NCBI GenBank assembly: GCA_963791615.1
Contig: CAWBTE010000006.1
Location: 868,001 to 932,000, forward strand
DNA length: 64,000 bases
Direction of reading: 5' to 3'
Origin: CAILZL01 sp963791615
GTDB taxonomy: Bacteria; Pseudomonadota; Gammaproteobacteria; Steroidobacterales; Steroidobacteraceae
The position numbers were made by a program, and so were the translations under genes. Under the pieces are notes generated by a model. That model saw only the letters and a list, made by a program, of their open reading frames with translations, had not been told where the DNA came from and made no database searches. Below are positions 53,248 to 62,777 of the stretch, piece by piece. Positions within the stretch are counted from its first letter, which is position 1, and the number at the start of each line of letters is the position of its first letter.

Positions 53248-53892
53248 TCAGGGCTGGCGCAAATAACACGCCGATTGCTGGATCAAATCGCACACCGCAT
53301 CAGGCATCAGATAACGCGGGTCGCGTCCGGAGGCAATGAGGTTGCGTACTTCGGTCGAAGATATTTCCAGTTGCGTCACGGCGTGAATGAAAATACGTCC
53401 CGCCCTGGCTTCGTGCAGGTCATTGACATTGCCGGTGCCACCATCCACCAGCAACTCTCCCAGCGGCCCCATGGTGGGCGCACGCCAGCCGGGACGGTGG
53501 GCCACCACCAGATGCGCCAGTGTCAGGATGTCGCGCCACTGACGCCACTGCGGCAAGCTGAGGAACGCATCCATACCCACAATCATGCACAGCGAATGAT
53601 CCGGCATTTCAGCGCGTAATTCCTTGAGCGTATCCACCGTGTATGACGGCCCGGAGCGACGCATTTCGCGATCATCGACATTGAAACCGGGCCGCTGGCC
53701 AATAGCGGCTTTCACCATCTTCAAGCGTTGTTCGGGACTGGCGATCGTGGCATCCCGGTGCGGCGGATCACCTGCCGGCATGAAGCGCACTTCGCTCAGG
53801 CGCAGGGCCTGCAGCAGTTCAAATGCAGTACGCAAGTGACCGTAGTGAATCGGGTCAAAGGTGCCGCCAAAAATTCCGATGGTGGGATGCAT
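53248..53892 (-). CDS. nadD: Nicotinate-nucleotide adenylyltransferase
   Basis: A 214-residue enzyme of NAD synthesis that adenylates nicotinate mononucleotide. Motifs are IGIFGGTFDPIHYGHLRTAF, MPAGDPPHR, SYTVDTLKELRAEMPD and the C-terminal ISSTEVRNLIASGRDPRYLM. I used the ATG at 53892 (MHPTIGIFGG). It is between holA and rsfS, as in many gammaproteobacteria. Confidence 0.96.
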   Translation of the reverse strand: MHPTIGIFGGTFDPIHYGHLRTAFELLQALRLSEVRFMPAGDPPHRDATIASPEQRLKMVKAAIGQRPGFNVDDREMRRSGPSYTVDTLKELRAEMPDHSLCMIVGMDAFLSLPQWRQWRDILTLAHLVVAHRPGWRAPTMGPLGELLVDGGTGNVNDLHEARAGRIFIHAVTQLEISSTEVRNLIASGRDPRYLMPDAVCDLIQQSACYLRQP

Positions 53893-53995
53893 TGCGGTCA
53901 GTAATTCTGGAAGTCGAAAGCGGCTAGTGTAAGAAAACTCGGGGCGCCGTGTCGCAAACAATTGTAGATGCGCCCCAGGGGTGGGCCTCGGCGCA

Positions 53996-55039
53996 TCACG
54001 CCACCTTCGGCCGGGCCAGCTTCAACCCCGACAGGCGCGCTACCAGACCGCGTACTTCCACCCACGGATCACGGCGATTGACGCCCTTGATGGCCGCATC
54101 CGTCTGCGCAGCGTCTAACAGCAGCGCGCGGATGGCAGGTAATTTCAGGCGCTGCAGGGCCTGGCGCATGGCGGGCTGGCGAGGTTTCCACACACCCGCA
54201 GCAAACATCGCCGAATCCGCACTCTGGCCGCGACTCATGCTCAAAGCCGCACGCGCCAACCATTGCAGGTCCTTGTGCAGTCCCCACAGCACCAGCACCG
54301 CATCGATGCCTTCTTCCTGCAAGCCATCGAGAATATGCAGCGCACGCGTGGCATTGCCCTGCATGGCGGCCAGACCCAGTTGCAGCACGTCATAACGCGC
54401 ACTGTCCGCCACCGCCGCCAGCACGTTTTCACTGGTCAGGGTTGCACTGGCATGCAACAAAGCCAGCTTGTCAATTTCCTGCTGCGCGGCGAGCAGGTTG
54501 CCTTCCACGCGCTCGGCAATAAGTTCAGCGACACCGGACTCAAATTTCAGGCCAGCACGCTGCATGCGCTTTTCCACCCACATCGGCAGCTGTGTCACTT
54601 CCACTGGCCACACCTGTACCAGCCAGCCGTGTTTCTCGATGGCGGTCACCCACTTGGTGGACAGCGAGCGTGAATCCAGTTTTTCAGACACCACCATGAT
54701 CATCAGATCAGTCGCTCCCCCTTGCGAACCAAGCTGGGCAGCAACATCGCACAACACTTCACTGCCTTCATTGCCGGGGCTGGCGCCAGCCAGACGTACT
54801 TCGATGATGCGTTGCTCGGCAAACAGGGACATGGCCTGCGTGGCGGCGCGCAGCTCCTGCCAGTCAAAACCGCGTTCGACAAAAAATACCTGTCGTTCGC
54901 TGAAGCCTTTATCGCGCGCCGCGCCGCGCAGCTGATCGCAGGCTTCGCCCACCAGCAAAGGCTCGTCGCCGCAAATCAGGCAAATGGCGGGCAGGCCTTT
55001 TTTCAGCTGCGTGGCGAGATTTTCGGGATTGAGCTTCAT
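53996..55039 (-). CDS. holA: DNA polymerase III subunit delta
   Basis: A 347-residue clamp-loader subunit that opens the sliding clamp. Evidence is the MKLNPENLATQLKKGLPAIC start, LICGDEPLLVGEACDQL (AAA-like domain I), GFDWQELRAATQAMSLFAEQ and NLLAAQQEIDKLALL in the domain III region. In most relatives lptE sits directly upstream, but here no lptE lies next to it. Confidence 0.93.
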   Translation of the reverse strand: MKLNPENLATQLKKGLPAICLICGDEPLLVGEACDQLRGAARDKGFSERQVFFVERGFDWQELRAATQAMSLFAEQRIIEVRLAGASPGNEGSEVLCDVAAQLGSQGGATDLMIMVVSEKLDSRSLSTKWVTAIEKHGWLVQVWPVEVTQLPMWVEKRMQRAGLKFESGVAELIAERVEGNLLAAQQEIDKLALLHASATLTSENVLAAVADSARYDVLQLGLAAMQGNATRALHILDGLQEEGIDAVLVLWGLHKDLQWLARAALSMSRGQSADSAMFAAGVWKPRQPAMRQALQRLKLPAIRALLLDAAQTDAAIKGVNRRDPWVEVRGLVARLSGLKLARPKVA

Positions 55040-55176
55040 GAAGTGTCGGGCATCATACTGGAGGGGGCATCCGGCACCAATTCTTTGGCGATCGCAGGTG
55101 TGGCGAGGGGCCCGGAGCGGTCTCGCTGCCTCTCACTCATTTGCCGGACAGCGCATTCGTGAGTACATTGACCCAC

Positions 55177-55484
55177 ATGTTCCCGGCTCACCTCCGACAA
55201 GCATCCTGGCTCAGCACCGTTTTGCGCGTGCTGGCGCTGTGCTTTGTGCTGGGTACGCTGGCGCATGCGAGTCACACCCATGAACAGGGCAGCGCCAGTG
55301 CCATGACACGCACTACAACTGCGACTACTGCACCAGCTTCGGCGGCCTGATTGATGCGCCCATCGCGCCAGCCGCGCCGTTACCGTGTTTTGCCTCGTCC
55401 GAAAACCTCCGGCTGCCGACCCAGCCCATCCTCCCTGCGCGACCCGTCAACGTCGCACAGGCACGCGCCCCGCCTGCCTGCTGA
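55177..55484 (+). pseudogene. DUF2946-like small protein, frameshifted
   Basis: An N-terminal signal-like helix (VLRVLALCFVLGTLAHASH) is in one frame, and after one base change near 55302 the second frame gives NCDYCTSFGGLIDAPIAPAA with a CxxC motif and ends RAPPAC. This CxxC plus hydrophobic tail is the layout of DUF2946-type small proteins found beside TonB-dependent metal receptors. The TonB receptor gene begins 100 bp downstream. As written the product would be cut short. Confidence 0.55.
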
Positions 55485-55585
55485 AACCCCGTAGAGAAAC
55501 TTCCGCAGCGTGAATCCTTGCCGGATATACGCGCGTCTTTTTGGGTTTGCGCCGCTTTTACCGGCGCGTTCAGCAGGATACTTCC

Positions 55586-57619
55586 ATGTCAGCCATTCGT
55601 TTTTTTTCACCCGTACTGGTTTCCCTGGTAGCCCTTACCAGCACCAGTTTCGCTGCCGATGACGCTCTTGAAGAAGTGATCGTCACGGCGCTCGGTATGC
55701 GCAGCAGCATCGATGACGCCATTCAACCCGTTGAAGTGTTGAGCGGCAATCAATTGCAACAGCAACTTTCCAGCAGCATCGGCGAAACCCTGGCCAAACA
55801 GCCCGGCATCACCGCCACCTACTTCGGCCCCACCGCCAGCAGACCTATTATTCGTGGACTAAGCGGCGAACGCGTGCAGATGCTGGAAGACAGCCTCAGC
55901 GCACTGGATGTGTCATCGCTGTCCGAAGACCACGCGGTGAGCATCGAAGACTCGCTGGCCACGCAGATCGAAGTGGTCAAAGGCCCTGCCGCATTGTTGT
56001 ATGGCAGCGGCGCAGTGGGCGGTGTGGTGAACGTGCTGACCAATCGCATTCCTGATCGCGCGCCGGCAAGCGCCATCAAGGGCTCGGTGAATTTGCGCAC
56101 CGACAGCGCCACTAACGAACGCAACGGCGTGGCCGCAGTGGACCTCGGCGCCGGCAACTTTGCGGTGCACTTCGATGGTTACAAGAAGAAAACCGATGAC
56201 GTCAAGGTGCCCGGCTCGGCGTTTTCCGCTGCCGCACAACAAGCGGCCCTGGATGCCGACCCGGATGCCTTTATTCCACAAGATCGCCTTTACAATTCGG
56301 CCAGCGACTCCAGGGGTGGTGCGGCCGGTATGTCGTTGCTGGGCGATGCCGGATTTGTCGGCGTGTCGGTGAGCGGCTTCAACACCGTCTACGGCGTGCC
56401 GCTGGCGCCCGGTGAAAATCCCGCCGATGGCGGACCACATATCGACATGAAGCAAACGCGCGTTGATTTGAAGGGTGAATTGAAGGGCGGTGATGACTGG
56501 TTCAAAGCACTGCGGGTTCGCGCTGCACACAACAATTATGAGCATGCCGAGCTCGAACCCGATGGCGCAGTGGGCACGCAGTTCAAACAGCAAGGTACTG
56601 AAGTACGCGCTGCGCTGGACCATCAATTCGGCGTTCTGCAGGGCAGCGCCGGCGTGCAGTACAAGCATCTGGATTTCACCGCTATCGGCGACGAAAGCTT
56701 TGTGCCGCCGTCGGTAACCCGCAACGTCGGTGTGTTCGTGTTTGAGCAATTGCCCATCCCCTCGCTTACGAAGAATGGACTCACGCTGCAAGCCGGCCTG
56801 CGCGCCGAACGCCAGCGCATCGAACCCGCTGCTGAAAGCGGCCTGCCGGATTACAGCAAGACCGCTGCAAGCGCCTCGCTCGGCGGCTTGTGGAAATTGA
56901 ACGATCAGCATTCGCTGGCGATGAATGTGACACGCTCGCAGCGTCACCCCACGGCCACCGAGCTGTATGCCGACGGTCCGCATGAAGCCACCGGACAGTT
57001 TGTGATCGGCAGCACCGCATTACGTCCGGAGTCGGCCAATACCGTGGACGTGATCTGGCGCGGCGGCGAGGCGCTGCACTGGCATGTCAGCGCCTATCTG
57101 AATCAGTTCCGCGACTACATCTATCTGCTGCCCACCGGTGATGTCGAAGACGATCTGCCGGTATACGAATATCGTCAAGCCGATGCCCGCTATGTCGGCG
57201 CGGAAGCTTCCTTAAGCTGGCATGTGTTTGAACAGGGCAGTCAACATCTGGATGTTCAGCTAAGCAGCGATGTAGTTCGTGCCACCCTGGATGACGGCAG
57301 CCCCGTGCCACAGATTCCACCCTTCCGTATCGGCGTCGAATTCAACTACGCCGATGGCCCATGGCAGGGCATGGTGTCTGCCTTTCGTTATGCCAAACAG
57401 GATCGCATCGCCGAGAACGAAACACCTACCGATGGCTACACACTGGTGGACGCCAGTGTGAGTTACGAGTGGAGCTTGAGCGCCATGAGTAGCCTGCAAG
57501 TCTTCCTCAAGGGCAGCAACCTCACGGACACGGAAGCACGGCGGCATACCTCGCCCTTGAAGGAATACGCACCGCTGCCGGGAAGATCGGCATTGCTGGG
57601 AATGCGTTTGCAGTTCTAA
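55586..57619 (+). CDS. TonB-dependent outer-membrane receptor
   Basis: A 677-residue receptor with a signal peptide (MSAIRFFSPVLVSLVALTST, cut near SFAADDA), a plug domain (EEVIVTALGMR as TonB-box-like start, AKQPGITATYFGPTASRPII, IEVVKGPAALLYGSGAVGG) and a beta-barrel ending in aromatic GMRLQF. Members of this group import metal chelates; the specific substrate is not clear. The small CxxC gene upstream would suit copper or zinc uptake. ATG at 55586 has GGATA upstream, a weak ribosome site. Confidence 0.9.
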   Translation: MSAIRFFSPVLVSLVALTSTSFAADDALEEVIVTALGMRSSIDDAIQPVEVLSGNQLQQQLSSSIGETLAKQPGITATYFGPTASRPIIRGLSGERVQMLEDSLSALDVSSLSEDHAVSIEDSLATQIEVVKGPAALLYGSGAVGGVVNVLTNRIPDRAPASAIKGSVNLRTDSATNERNGVAAVDLGAGNFAVHFDGYKKKTDDVKVPGSAFSAAAQQAALDADPDAFIPQDRLYNSASDSRGGAAGMSLLGDAGFVGVSVSGFNTVYGVPLAPGENPADGGPHIDMKQTRVDLKGELKGGDDWFKALRVRAAHNNYEHAELEPDGAVGTQFKQQGTEVRAALDHQFGVLQGSAGVQYKHLDFTAIGDESFVPPSVTRNVGVFVFEQLPIPSLTKNGLTLQAGLRAERQRIEPAAESGLPDYSKTAASASLGGLWKLNDQHSLAMNVTRSQRHPTATELYADGPHEATGQFVIGSTALRPESANTVDVIWRGGEALHWHVSAYLNQFRDYIYLLPTGDVEDDLPVYEYRQADARYVGAEASLSWHVFEQGSQHLDVQLSSDVVRATLDDGSPVPQIPPFRIGVEFNYADGPWQGMVSAFRYAKQDRIAENETPTDGYTLVDASVSYEWSLSAMSSLQVFLKGSNLTDTEARRHTSPLKEYAPLPGRSALLGMRLQF

Positions 57620-57644
57620 AACAGCCAGGGTTACTGGTATCGTC

Positions 57645-57672
57645 GCAGGGGCGGCTCGCGAGCCGCCCCTGC
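57645..57672. repeat. 28-bp palindromic repeat upstream of pip
   Basis: A perfect palindrome with CTCGCGAG at its centre, between the TonB receptor stop and the pip start. It belongs to the same family as the palindromes at 28182 and 60310, with a different centre. Confidence 0.85.
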
Positions 57673-57685
57673 ACAGGAACCCTTC

Positions 57686-58639
57686 ATGCCCGCCACACCA
57701 CGCACACTCTATCCCGCCCTCGAACCCAACCGCTCCGGCTATCTGCGTGTTTCCGGCACGCATGAAATCTACTGGGAAGAATCCGGCAATCCCAACGGCA
57801 AACCCGCCGTATTTGTACATGGTGGCCCGGGTGCAGGCGCAGGCAGTCAGTCGCGGCGTTTCTTTGATCCCAAAGCCTGGCGCATCGTCGTGTTCGATCA
57901 ACGTGGCTGCGGCCGCAGCCGTCCACAAGCCAGTCTGGAAGACAACACCACCTGGCATCTGGTCAGTGACATGGAAGCACTGCGCATACATCTGAATATC
58001 GACCAGTGGCTGGTGTTTGGCGGCTCATGGGGTTCAACGCTGGGACTGGCCTATGCACAGACACATCCGCAGCGTGTCACGGAACTGGTGCTGCGCGGCA
58101 TCTTCCTGCTGCGTCACCGGGAACTGCAATGGTTCTATCAGCAAGGCGCCAGCGCGATCTATCCCGAACGTTACGCGAACTATATTGCCGCCATTCCCGA
58201 AGCCGAACGCCCTGACCTGATTACCGCCTTCTACAAACGCCTGACCAGCAGCGACTACAACCAACAATTGCAGGCCGCCAAAGCCTGGGCCATCTGGGAA
58301 GCGGCAACCAGCTTTCTGTTACCCAACGAAGCCAACATCAACAACTGGGGCGAGCCCGACTTCGCCATCGCCGTGGCGCGCATCGAATGCCACTACTTCG
58401 TCAACAAGGGATTCTTCGACAGCGATGATCAGCTGTTGAAGAACATTCATCGCATCCGACACATTCCCGGCGTCATCGTGCAGGGTCGTTACGATGTGGT
58501 GTGCCCGATGCAAACGGCATGGGAACTACACCAGGCCTGGCCGGAAGCGCAGTTTCATGTCACGCCTGATGCGGGACATTCAGCGTATGAGCCGGGCAAT
58601 ACCGATGCACTGATTCGGGCGACGGATGGATTTCGGTAA
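57686..58639 (+). CDS. pip: Proline iminopeptidase
   Basis: A 317-residue alpha/beta-hydrolase of peptidase family S33 that removes N-terminal proline. Motifs: HGGPGAGAGSQSRRFFDP, VFDQRGCGRSRPQASLEDNT, VFGGSWGSTLGLAYAQTHP with the catalytic serine, VIVQGRYDVVCPM (Asp) and DAGHSAYEPGN (His). Length is standard. It is convergent with aguB. Confidence 0.95.
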   Translation: MPATPRTLYPALEPNRSGYLRVSGTHEIYWEESGNPNGKPAVFVHGGPGAGAGSQSRRFFDPKAWRIVVFDQRGCGRSRPQASLEDNTTWHLVSDMEALRIHLNIDQWLVFGGSWGSTLGLAYAQTHPQRVTELVLRGIFLLRHRELQWFYQQGASAIYPERYANYIAAIPEAERPDLITAFYKRLTSSDYNQQLQAAKAWAIWEAATSFLLPNEANINNWGEPDFAIAVARIECHYFVNKGFFDSDDQLLKNIHRIRHIPGVIVQGRYDVVCPMQTAWELHQAWPEAQFHVTPDAGHSAYEPGNTDALIRATDGFR

Positions 58640-58652
58640 CCCGTTTACTGCA

Positions 58653-59501
58653 CTACGCCAACGCCCCATACAACTCCGGCCTGCGATCCCGGAACACTCC
58701 CCATGCACGGCGATATTCGCGAATGACATCAAGATCAAAGCTGGCAATGAGAGTCGATTCATTAACCCGATCCGCTTGTTCAATTACCGCACCCGTGTGA
58801 TCGGTAATGAATGACGAGCCGTAGTACCGCACTGACCATTGCTTACCCTGCTCCACGCCAATGCGATTGGCTGCAATCACCGGCATGATGTTGGCGGCAG
58901 CATGACCTTGCATGGTTCTTTGCCAGTGCGGCTGTGAATCGATGCTTTTATCCTGCGGCTCATCACCAATCGCAGTGGGATACAGCAGTATTTCTGCCCC
59001 CATCAGCGCCATGGCGCGGGCGCATTCGGGGAACCATTGATCCCAGCAGATGCCCACGCCAATCGTTCCATAGCGGGTTGGCCAGACTTTGAAACCGGTA
59101 TCGCCGGGCGTGAAATAGAATTTCTCGTGATAACCGGGGCTTTCGGGGATATGCGCCTTGCGGTACGTGCCCATTAACGAACCATCGGCATCAATCATCG
59201 CCACCGAGTTATAGAACACATTGCCGGCACGCTCGAATACGCTGACCGGCAACACCACTTGCAGTTCTCTGGCCACCACTTGCAGGCGTTGCACGGCGGG
59301 GTTATCAGCAATGGGTAACGCCAGATCGAAGTAGCTCGTGTCGTGATCCTTGCAGAAATACGGCGTCTCGAACAGTTCCTGCAAACAAATCACCTGTGCG
59401 CCACGCGCATGTGCAGCACGCACCATGCGTTCGGCGGTTTGCAGGTTTTGGCTACGGCTATCCGAGCAAGCAAATTGAGTGGCGGCAACGGTGATGCGCA
59501 T
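58653..59501 (-). CDS. aguB: N-carbamoylputrescine amidase
   Basis: A 282-residue nitrilase-superfamily enzyme that makes putrescine from N-carbamoylputrescine. Catalytic Glu is in VICLQELFETPYFC, Lys in GTYRKAHIPESPGYHEKFYF, and Cys in GVGICWDQWFPECARAMAL. The PESPGYHEKFYF and SIDSQPHWQRTMQGHAAAN segments are specific to AguB. No aguA is present here. Confidence 0.93.
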   Translation of the reverse strand: MRITVAATQFACSDSRSQNLQTAERMVRAAHARGAQVICLQELFETPYFCKDHDTSYFDLALPIADNPAVQRLQVVARELQVVLPVSVFERAGNVFYNSVAMIDADGSLMGTYRKAHIPESPGYHEKFYFTPGDTGFKVWPTRYGTIGVGICWDQWFPECARAMALMGAEILLYPTAIGDEPQDKSIDSQPHWQRTMQGHAAANIMPVIAANRIGVEQGKQWSVRYYGSSFITDHTGAVIEQADRVNESTLIASFDLDVIREYRRAWGVFRDRRPELYGALA

Positions 59502-59513
59502 TGGGTTAGCCCC

Positions 59514-60296
59514 TCACACAAATACCAGCAGGAAAACACCCACGGCCAGACGATACCAGGCAAACACCGTGAACTTGTGGGTCTGGATATAGCGCAGCAA
59601 CCATTTCACGGCGATGAAGGCGACAATGGCTGAGACAACAAAGCCAATGCTCAGCGCAGTCCAGTCTTCATTCGCCAGGCCATCATTCTTGATGACCTTG
59701 AGTAACTCATACCCGGTAGCGGCGAACATGGTCGGAATACCGACCAGAAACGCAAACTCGGTGGCGGCCGGTCGCGAGGTCATGCCGGCGAGCATGGCGG
59801 CGAAGATGGTGGCGGCAGAGCGCGAGGTACCGGGGAACACCGCAGCCAGAATCTGCCCCAGACCCACCACCACGGCGACCTTCCACGTGACCGCTTCGCT
59901 GGGCTCATGATGACTGACGTAACGCTCCACCAGAAAAATGGCGAAGCCACCGATGATCAAGGCCCAGGCTACGGGTGCAACCGTTTCCGGCAGTTCCAGC
60001 CCCAGCTGCTTGGCGACAAAACCACCTGCCACGGTGATCAGGAACGACACGCTCAGCTTGAGGAAGTAATCGCGGTTAGCGGGTTTGGAAAAGCCCAGTA
60101 TCAGATCCCACAGGCGCTGCCAGTAAATCAGCACCACCGCCAGAATGGCGCCGGCCTGAATCGCCACATTGAACAGATCAGAGCGATATCCCAGCCAGTG
60201 TTCGGCAATCAGCAGATGGCCGGTGCTGGAGATGGGCAGGAACTCGGTGATGCCCTCGATAATACCCAGCAGAATGGTTTGCAGCAGTTGATCCAT
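59514..60296 (-). CDS. uppP: Undecaprenyl-diphosphate phosphatase
   Basis: A 260-residue integral membrane enzyme that recycles the peptidoglycan lipid carrier. The conserved catalytic loops LGIIEGITEFLPISSTGHLL (near the N-terminus) and FPGTSRSAATIFAAMLAGMT are both present, with eight predicted helices. It lies 12 bp downstream of aguB on the same strand. Bacitracin resistance (bacA) is its other name. Confidence 0.96.
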   Translation of the reverse strand: MDQLLQTILLGIIEGITEFLPISSTGHLLIAEHWLGYRSDLFNVAIQAGAILAVVLIYWQRLWDLILGFSKPANRDYFLKLSVSFLITVAGGFVAKQLGLELPETVAPVAWALIIGGFAIFLVERYVSHHEPSEAVTWKVAVVVGLGQILAAVFPGTSRSAATIFAAMLAGMTSRPAATEFAFLVGIPTMFAATGYELLKVIKNDGLANEDWTALSIGFVVSAIVAFIAVKWLLRYIQTHKFTVFAWYRLAVGVFLLVFV

Positions 60297-60309
60297 GACA
60301 ATCCGGTAG

Positions 60310-60373
60310 GGGCGGTTCGCGAACCGCCCGGTTTAAATTCAAGAAAGTTCAGAGGGCGGTTCGCGAACCGCCC
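60310..60373. repeat. Two identical 20-bp palindromes at the lnt 3' end
   Basis: Both copies (60310-60329 and 60354-60373) read GGGCGGTTCGCGAACCGCCC, the same as at 28182. The second lies inside lnt and encodes several of its last residues; the first is between lnt and uppP. Confidence 0.88.
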
Positions 60374-61889
60374 CGACGCGCCGGCGCACTGCCAGCAGCA
60401 TGCCCAACAAACAAACAAGCACCACCGGCCAGTTGCCGACACGTGCATAAGGCGTGAGTCCAGTACGCGGCTGCACTTTGCCTGCCAGTACGGCCACTTC
60501 AAAACGCGGCAGGGTGGCCATCACCTTGCCATCGGCGGCAATTAAAGCAGAGATGCCATCGTTGGCGGCGCGCACCATGTCACGTCCTGCTTCCAGCGCG
60601 CGCATGCGGCTGATTTCCAGATGCTGCGGCGGCGCGCTGGAATCACCAAACCACGCGTCGTTGGTGACATTGACCAGCAGCGTGGCCTCTTTCAGCACCG
60701 ACAGCTGTTCATTGCCAAAACCGTCTTCGTAGCAGATGGTCGGCGCAATCTTCTGGCCTGCCGCACTCAATGCAGCCTGCTGTGTTTCGCCAGCATTGAA
60801 ATCGCTGTACGGCAGGTTCATCAATCGCAACCAGCTGCGCACAAAGTCCGGTACCGGAAAATATTCGGCGAATGGCACCAGATGCCGTTTGTGATACCAC
60901 TGTAATTCATCACTCAAGGCGAGTACGCCGTTGTAGTACGCATCCTGCTGCGGGTCGTAGTGCAACAGGCCCATGACCAGGTCACTGTTGGCGGCGCGCG
61001 CTTCACTCCACAACGGGCTCAGGTAATCAGTCAGCTGATGCGCGAGATCCGGCAACGCTGCTTCAGGCCACACGATGAGTTGCGTACCAAAATGCGGCGT
61101 GGCGAGTTGGCGGTACTGCGCCAGCGTCTTGTCACGCCATGCGGGACTCCATTTCTGATCCTGCGGCACCGAGGCCTGCACCACGGCCACGGTGATCGGC
61201 GCATCAATGGGCTGAGTCCAGCTGCGTTGCCACAGCACGGCTGCTGCAAGCCACGGCAGGATCAGCAGCGGCAAGGCCATCATGCGCTGCGCCTTGCTCC
61301 CGATCAGCAAAACGACCAGCGCACCGGCACTCAACGCGCACACCAGCCCCACGCCATATACGCCCAGCACCGGCGCCAGTCCTGCCAGCGGTGAATCGAT
61401 TTGCGCATAACCCAGCGACAACCACGGAAAACCACTGAGAAACCAGCCGCGCCACCACTCCAGCAACAGCCAGCTGGCTGGCAAGCCAATCAGCCAGCGC
61501 AATGCGCCACTGGTCGGTAACCAGCGCGCCTGTGCATATCCGAGCAGCGCCAGATACGCCCCCATGATGGCCACCAGCGCCAGCATCAGCAGCAAAGCTA
61601 CCCACACCGGCGCGCCACCGATGGTATGCACACTGTGGTACAGCCAGTAAGTGCCAGCCAGAAAGGTGCCACTGTGAAACCAGAAACCGATCAGCGCGGC
61701 GCGGCGCGGGGCGACACCCTGCCAGGCCAGAAACAACAGCGCCGGACAGATAATGGCCAGCGGCCAGAAGCCAAACGGCGCAAACGCCAGCGCCAGTGCG
61801 GCGCCGACGGGAAACGCCAGCCATACCGCGCAGCGATCCAGAAAATCTTGCAGAACAGGGGGCACGAAGGGTGTTGATCCTTGAGTCAT
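60339..61889 (-). CDS. lnt: Apolipoprotein N-acyltransferase
   Basis: A 516-residue inner-membrane enzyme that adds the third acyl chain to lipoproteins. Six N-terminal helices (about 20-210; LALAFAPFGFWPLAIICPAL) precede a nitrilase-like catalytic domain with Glu in LIVWPEAALPDL, Lys near YHKRHLVPFAEYFPVPD, and Cys in APTICYEDGFGNEQLS. The start is ATG at 61889 (MTQGSTPFVPP). Its end (AVREPPSELS) is read through a palindromic repeat, so the natural C-terminus may have been a little different. Confidence 0.94.
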   Translation of the reverse strand: MTQGSTPFVPPVLQDFLDRCAVWLAFPVGAALALAFAPFGFWPLAIICPALLFLAWQGVAPRRAALIGFWFHSGTFLAGTYWLYHSVHTIGGAPVWVALLLMLALVAIMGAYLALLGYAQARWLPTSGALRWLIGLPASWLLLEWWRGWFLSGFPWLSLGYAQIDSPLAGLAPVLGVYGVGLVCALSAGALVVLLIGSKAQRMMALPLLILPWLAAAVLWQRSWTQPIDAPITVAVVQASVPQDQKWSPAWRDKTLAQYRQLATPHFGTQLIVWPEAALPDLAHQLTDYLSPLWSEARAANSDLVMGLLHYDPQQDAYYNGVLALSDELQWYHKRHLVPFAEYFPVPDFVRSWLRLMNLPYSDFNAGETQQAALSAAGQKIAPTICYEDGFGNEQLSVLKEATLLVNVTNDAWFGDSSAPPQHLEISRMRALEAGRDMVRAANDGISALIAADGKVMATLPRFEVAVLAGKVQPRTGLTPYARVGNWPVVLVCLLGMLLAVRRRVGAVREPPSELS

Positions 61890-61997
61890 TAACGGCGGGA
61901 TTATCACACAGCATTTCACAGCGGCCCGTGACACTTTTGCGCGAACCAGCCGGATTCCTCTAAGCTCAGGCCATTACCCATGCACAGCGGAGCCTCC

Positions 61998-62507
61998 ATG
62001 AACCTCCATGACATCAGCGTGCGCAGCATCGATGGCGTCGAACAGTCGCTGGCCGCGTATCGCGGCAAGGCTTTGCTGATCGTCAACGTCGCCAGCAAGT
62101 GTGGCTTCACGCCGCAGTACACCGGCCTTGAAGCCCTGTATCGCCAGTACCAGTCACGCGGCTTTGCCGTGCTGGGCTTTCCCTGCGACCAGTTCGGGCA
62201 TCAGGAACCCGGCGATGAGGCCGAGATCAGGAATTTTTGCAGCCTGAACTACGAGGTGAGCTTTCCGTTGTTCGCCAAGATTGAAGTCAATGGCGCCAAT
62301 ACGCATCCGCTGTACCAGTACTTGAAATCAGCCAGACCGGGCCTGCTCGGTTCGGAAGCCATCAAGTGGAACTTCACCAAGTTTCTGGTTGATCCACAAG
62401 GCAAGGTGGTCAGGCGCTACGCACCTGCTGACAAACCCGCAAGCCTGGCCCAAAACATTGAACAGGTGCTGGCCGAAGCATTGCCAGAAGACGAACCCAC
62501 CACATGA
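61998..62507 (+). CDS. Glutathione peroxidase-like (BtuE type), Cys form
   Basis: A 169-residue thiol peroxidase with active-site Cys35 in VASKCGFTPQYTGLEALYRQ, then LGFPCDQFGHQEPG and the KWNFTKFLVDPQGKVVRRYA tetrad residue region. It uses cysteine in place of selenocysteine, as expected in bacteria. I used the ATG at 61998 with GGAG upstream. It overlaps the next gene by 4 bp. Confidence 0.93.
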   Translation: MNLHDISVRSIDGVEQSLAAYRGKALLIVNVASKCGFTPQYTGLEALYRQYQSRGFAVLGFPCDQFGHQEPGDEAEIRNFCSLNYEVSFPLFAKIEVNGANTHPLYQYLKSARPGLLGSEAIKWNFTKFLVDPQGKVVRRYAPADKPASLAQNIEQVLAEALPEDEPTT

Positions 62508-62776
62508 ATGTCATCGACCATCCCGAACGCAGCCGCTACGAGCTGGCTATCGGCGACGAACTGGCGTTCATCAACTATCGCCGCCAGCAGAACGTCGTCA
62601 CCCTGATGCATGCCGAGGTGCCCGCGCATCTCAATGGTCGCGGCATCGGCTCGGCGCTGGTCAAGGGGGCGCTAGATTTAGCCCGCGCACAGGGTGAACA
62701 GGTGGTGCCGGTCTGCTCCTTCATACGCATCTACATACAGCGACATCCCGAGCACGCCGATCTGCTGCCGCGCTAG
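62504..62776 (+). CDS. Small GNAT-type N-acetyltransferase
   Basis: A 90-residue mini-GNAT domain: ELAIGDELAFINYRRQQNVV, then VPAHLNGRGIGSALVKGAL with the acetyl-CoA R/Q-x-x-G-x-G/A loop, and CSFIRIYIQRHPEHADLLPR. Proteins of this short class (Gcn5-like, PF14542 type) are common and of unknown target. It is translated with the peroxidase gene (ATGA overlap). Confidence 0.88.
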   Translation: MNVIDHPERSRYELAIGDELAFINYRRQQNVVTLMHAEVPAHLNGRGIGSALVKGALDLARAQGEQVVPVCSFIRIYIQRHPEHADLLPR

Positions 62777-62777
62777 C

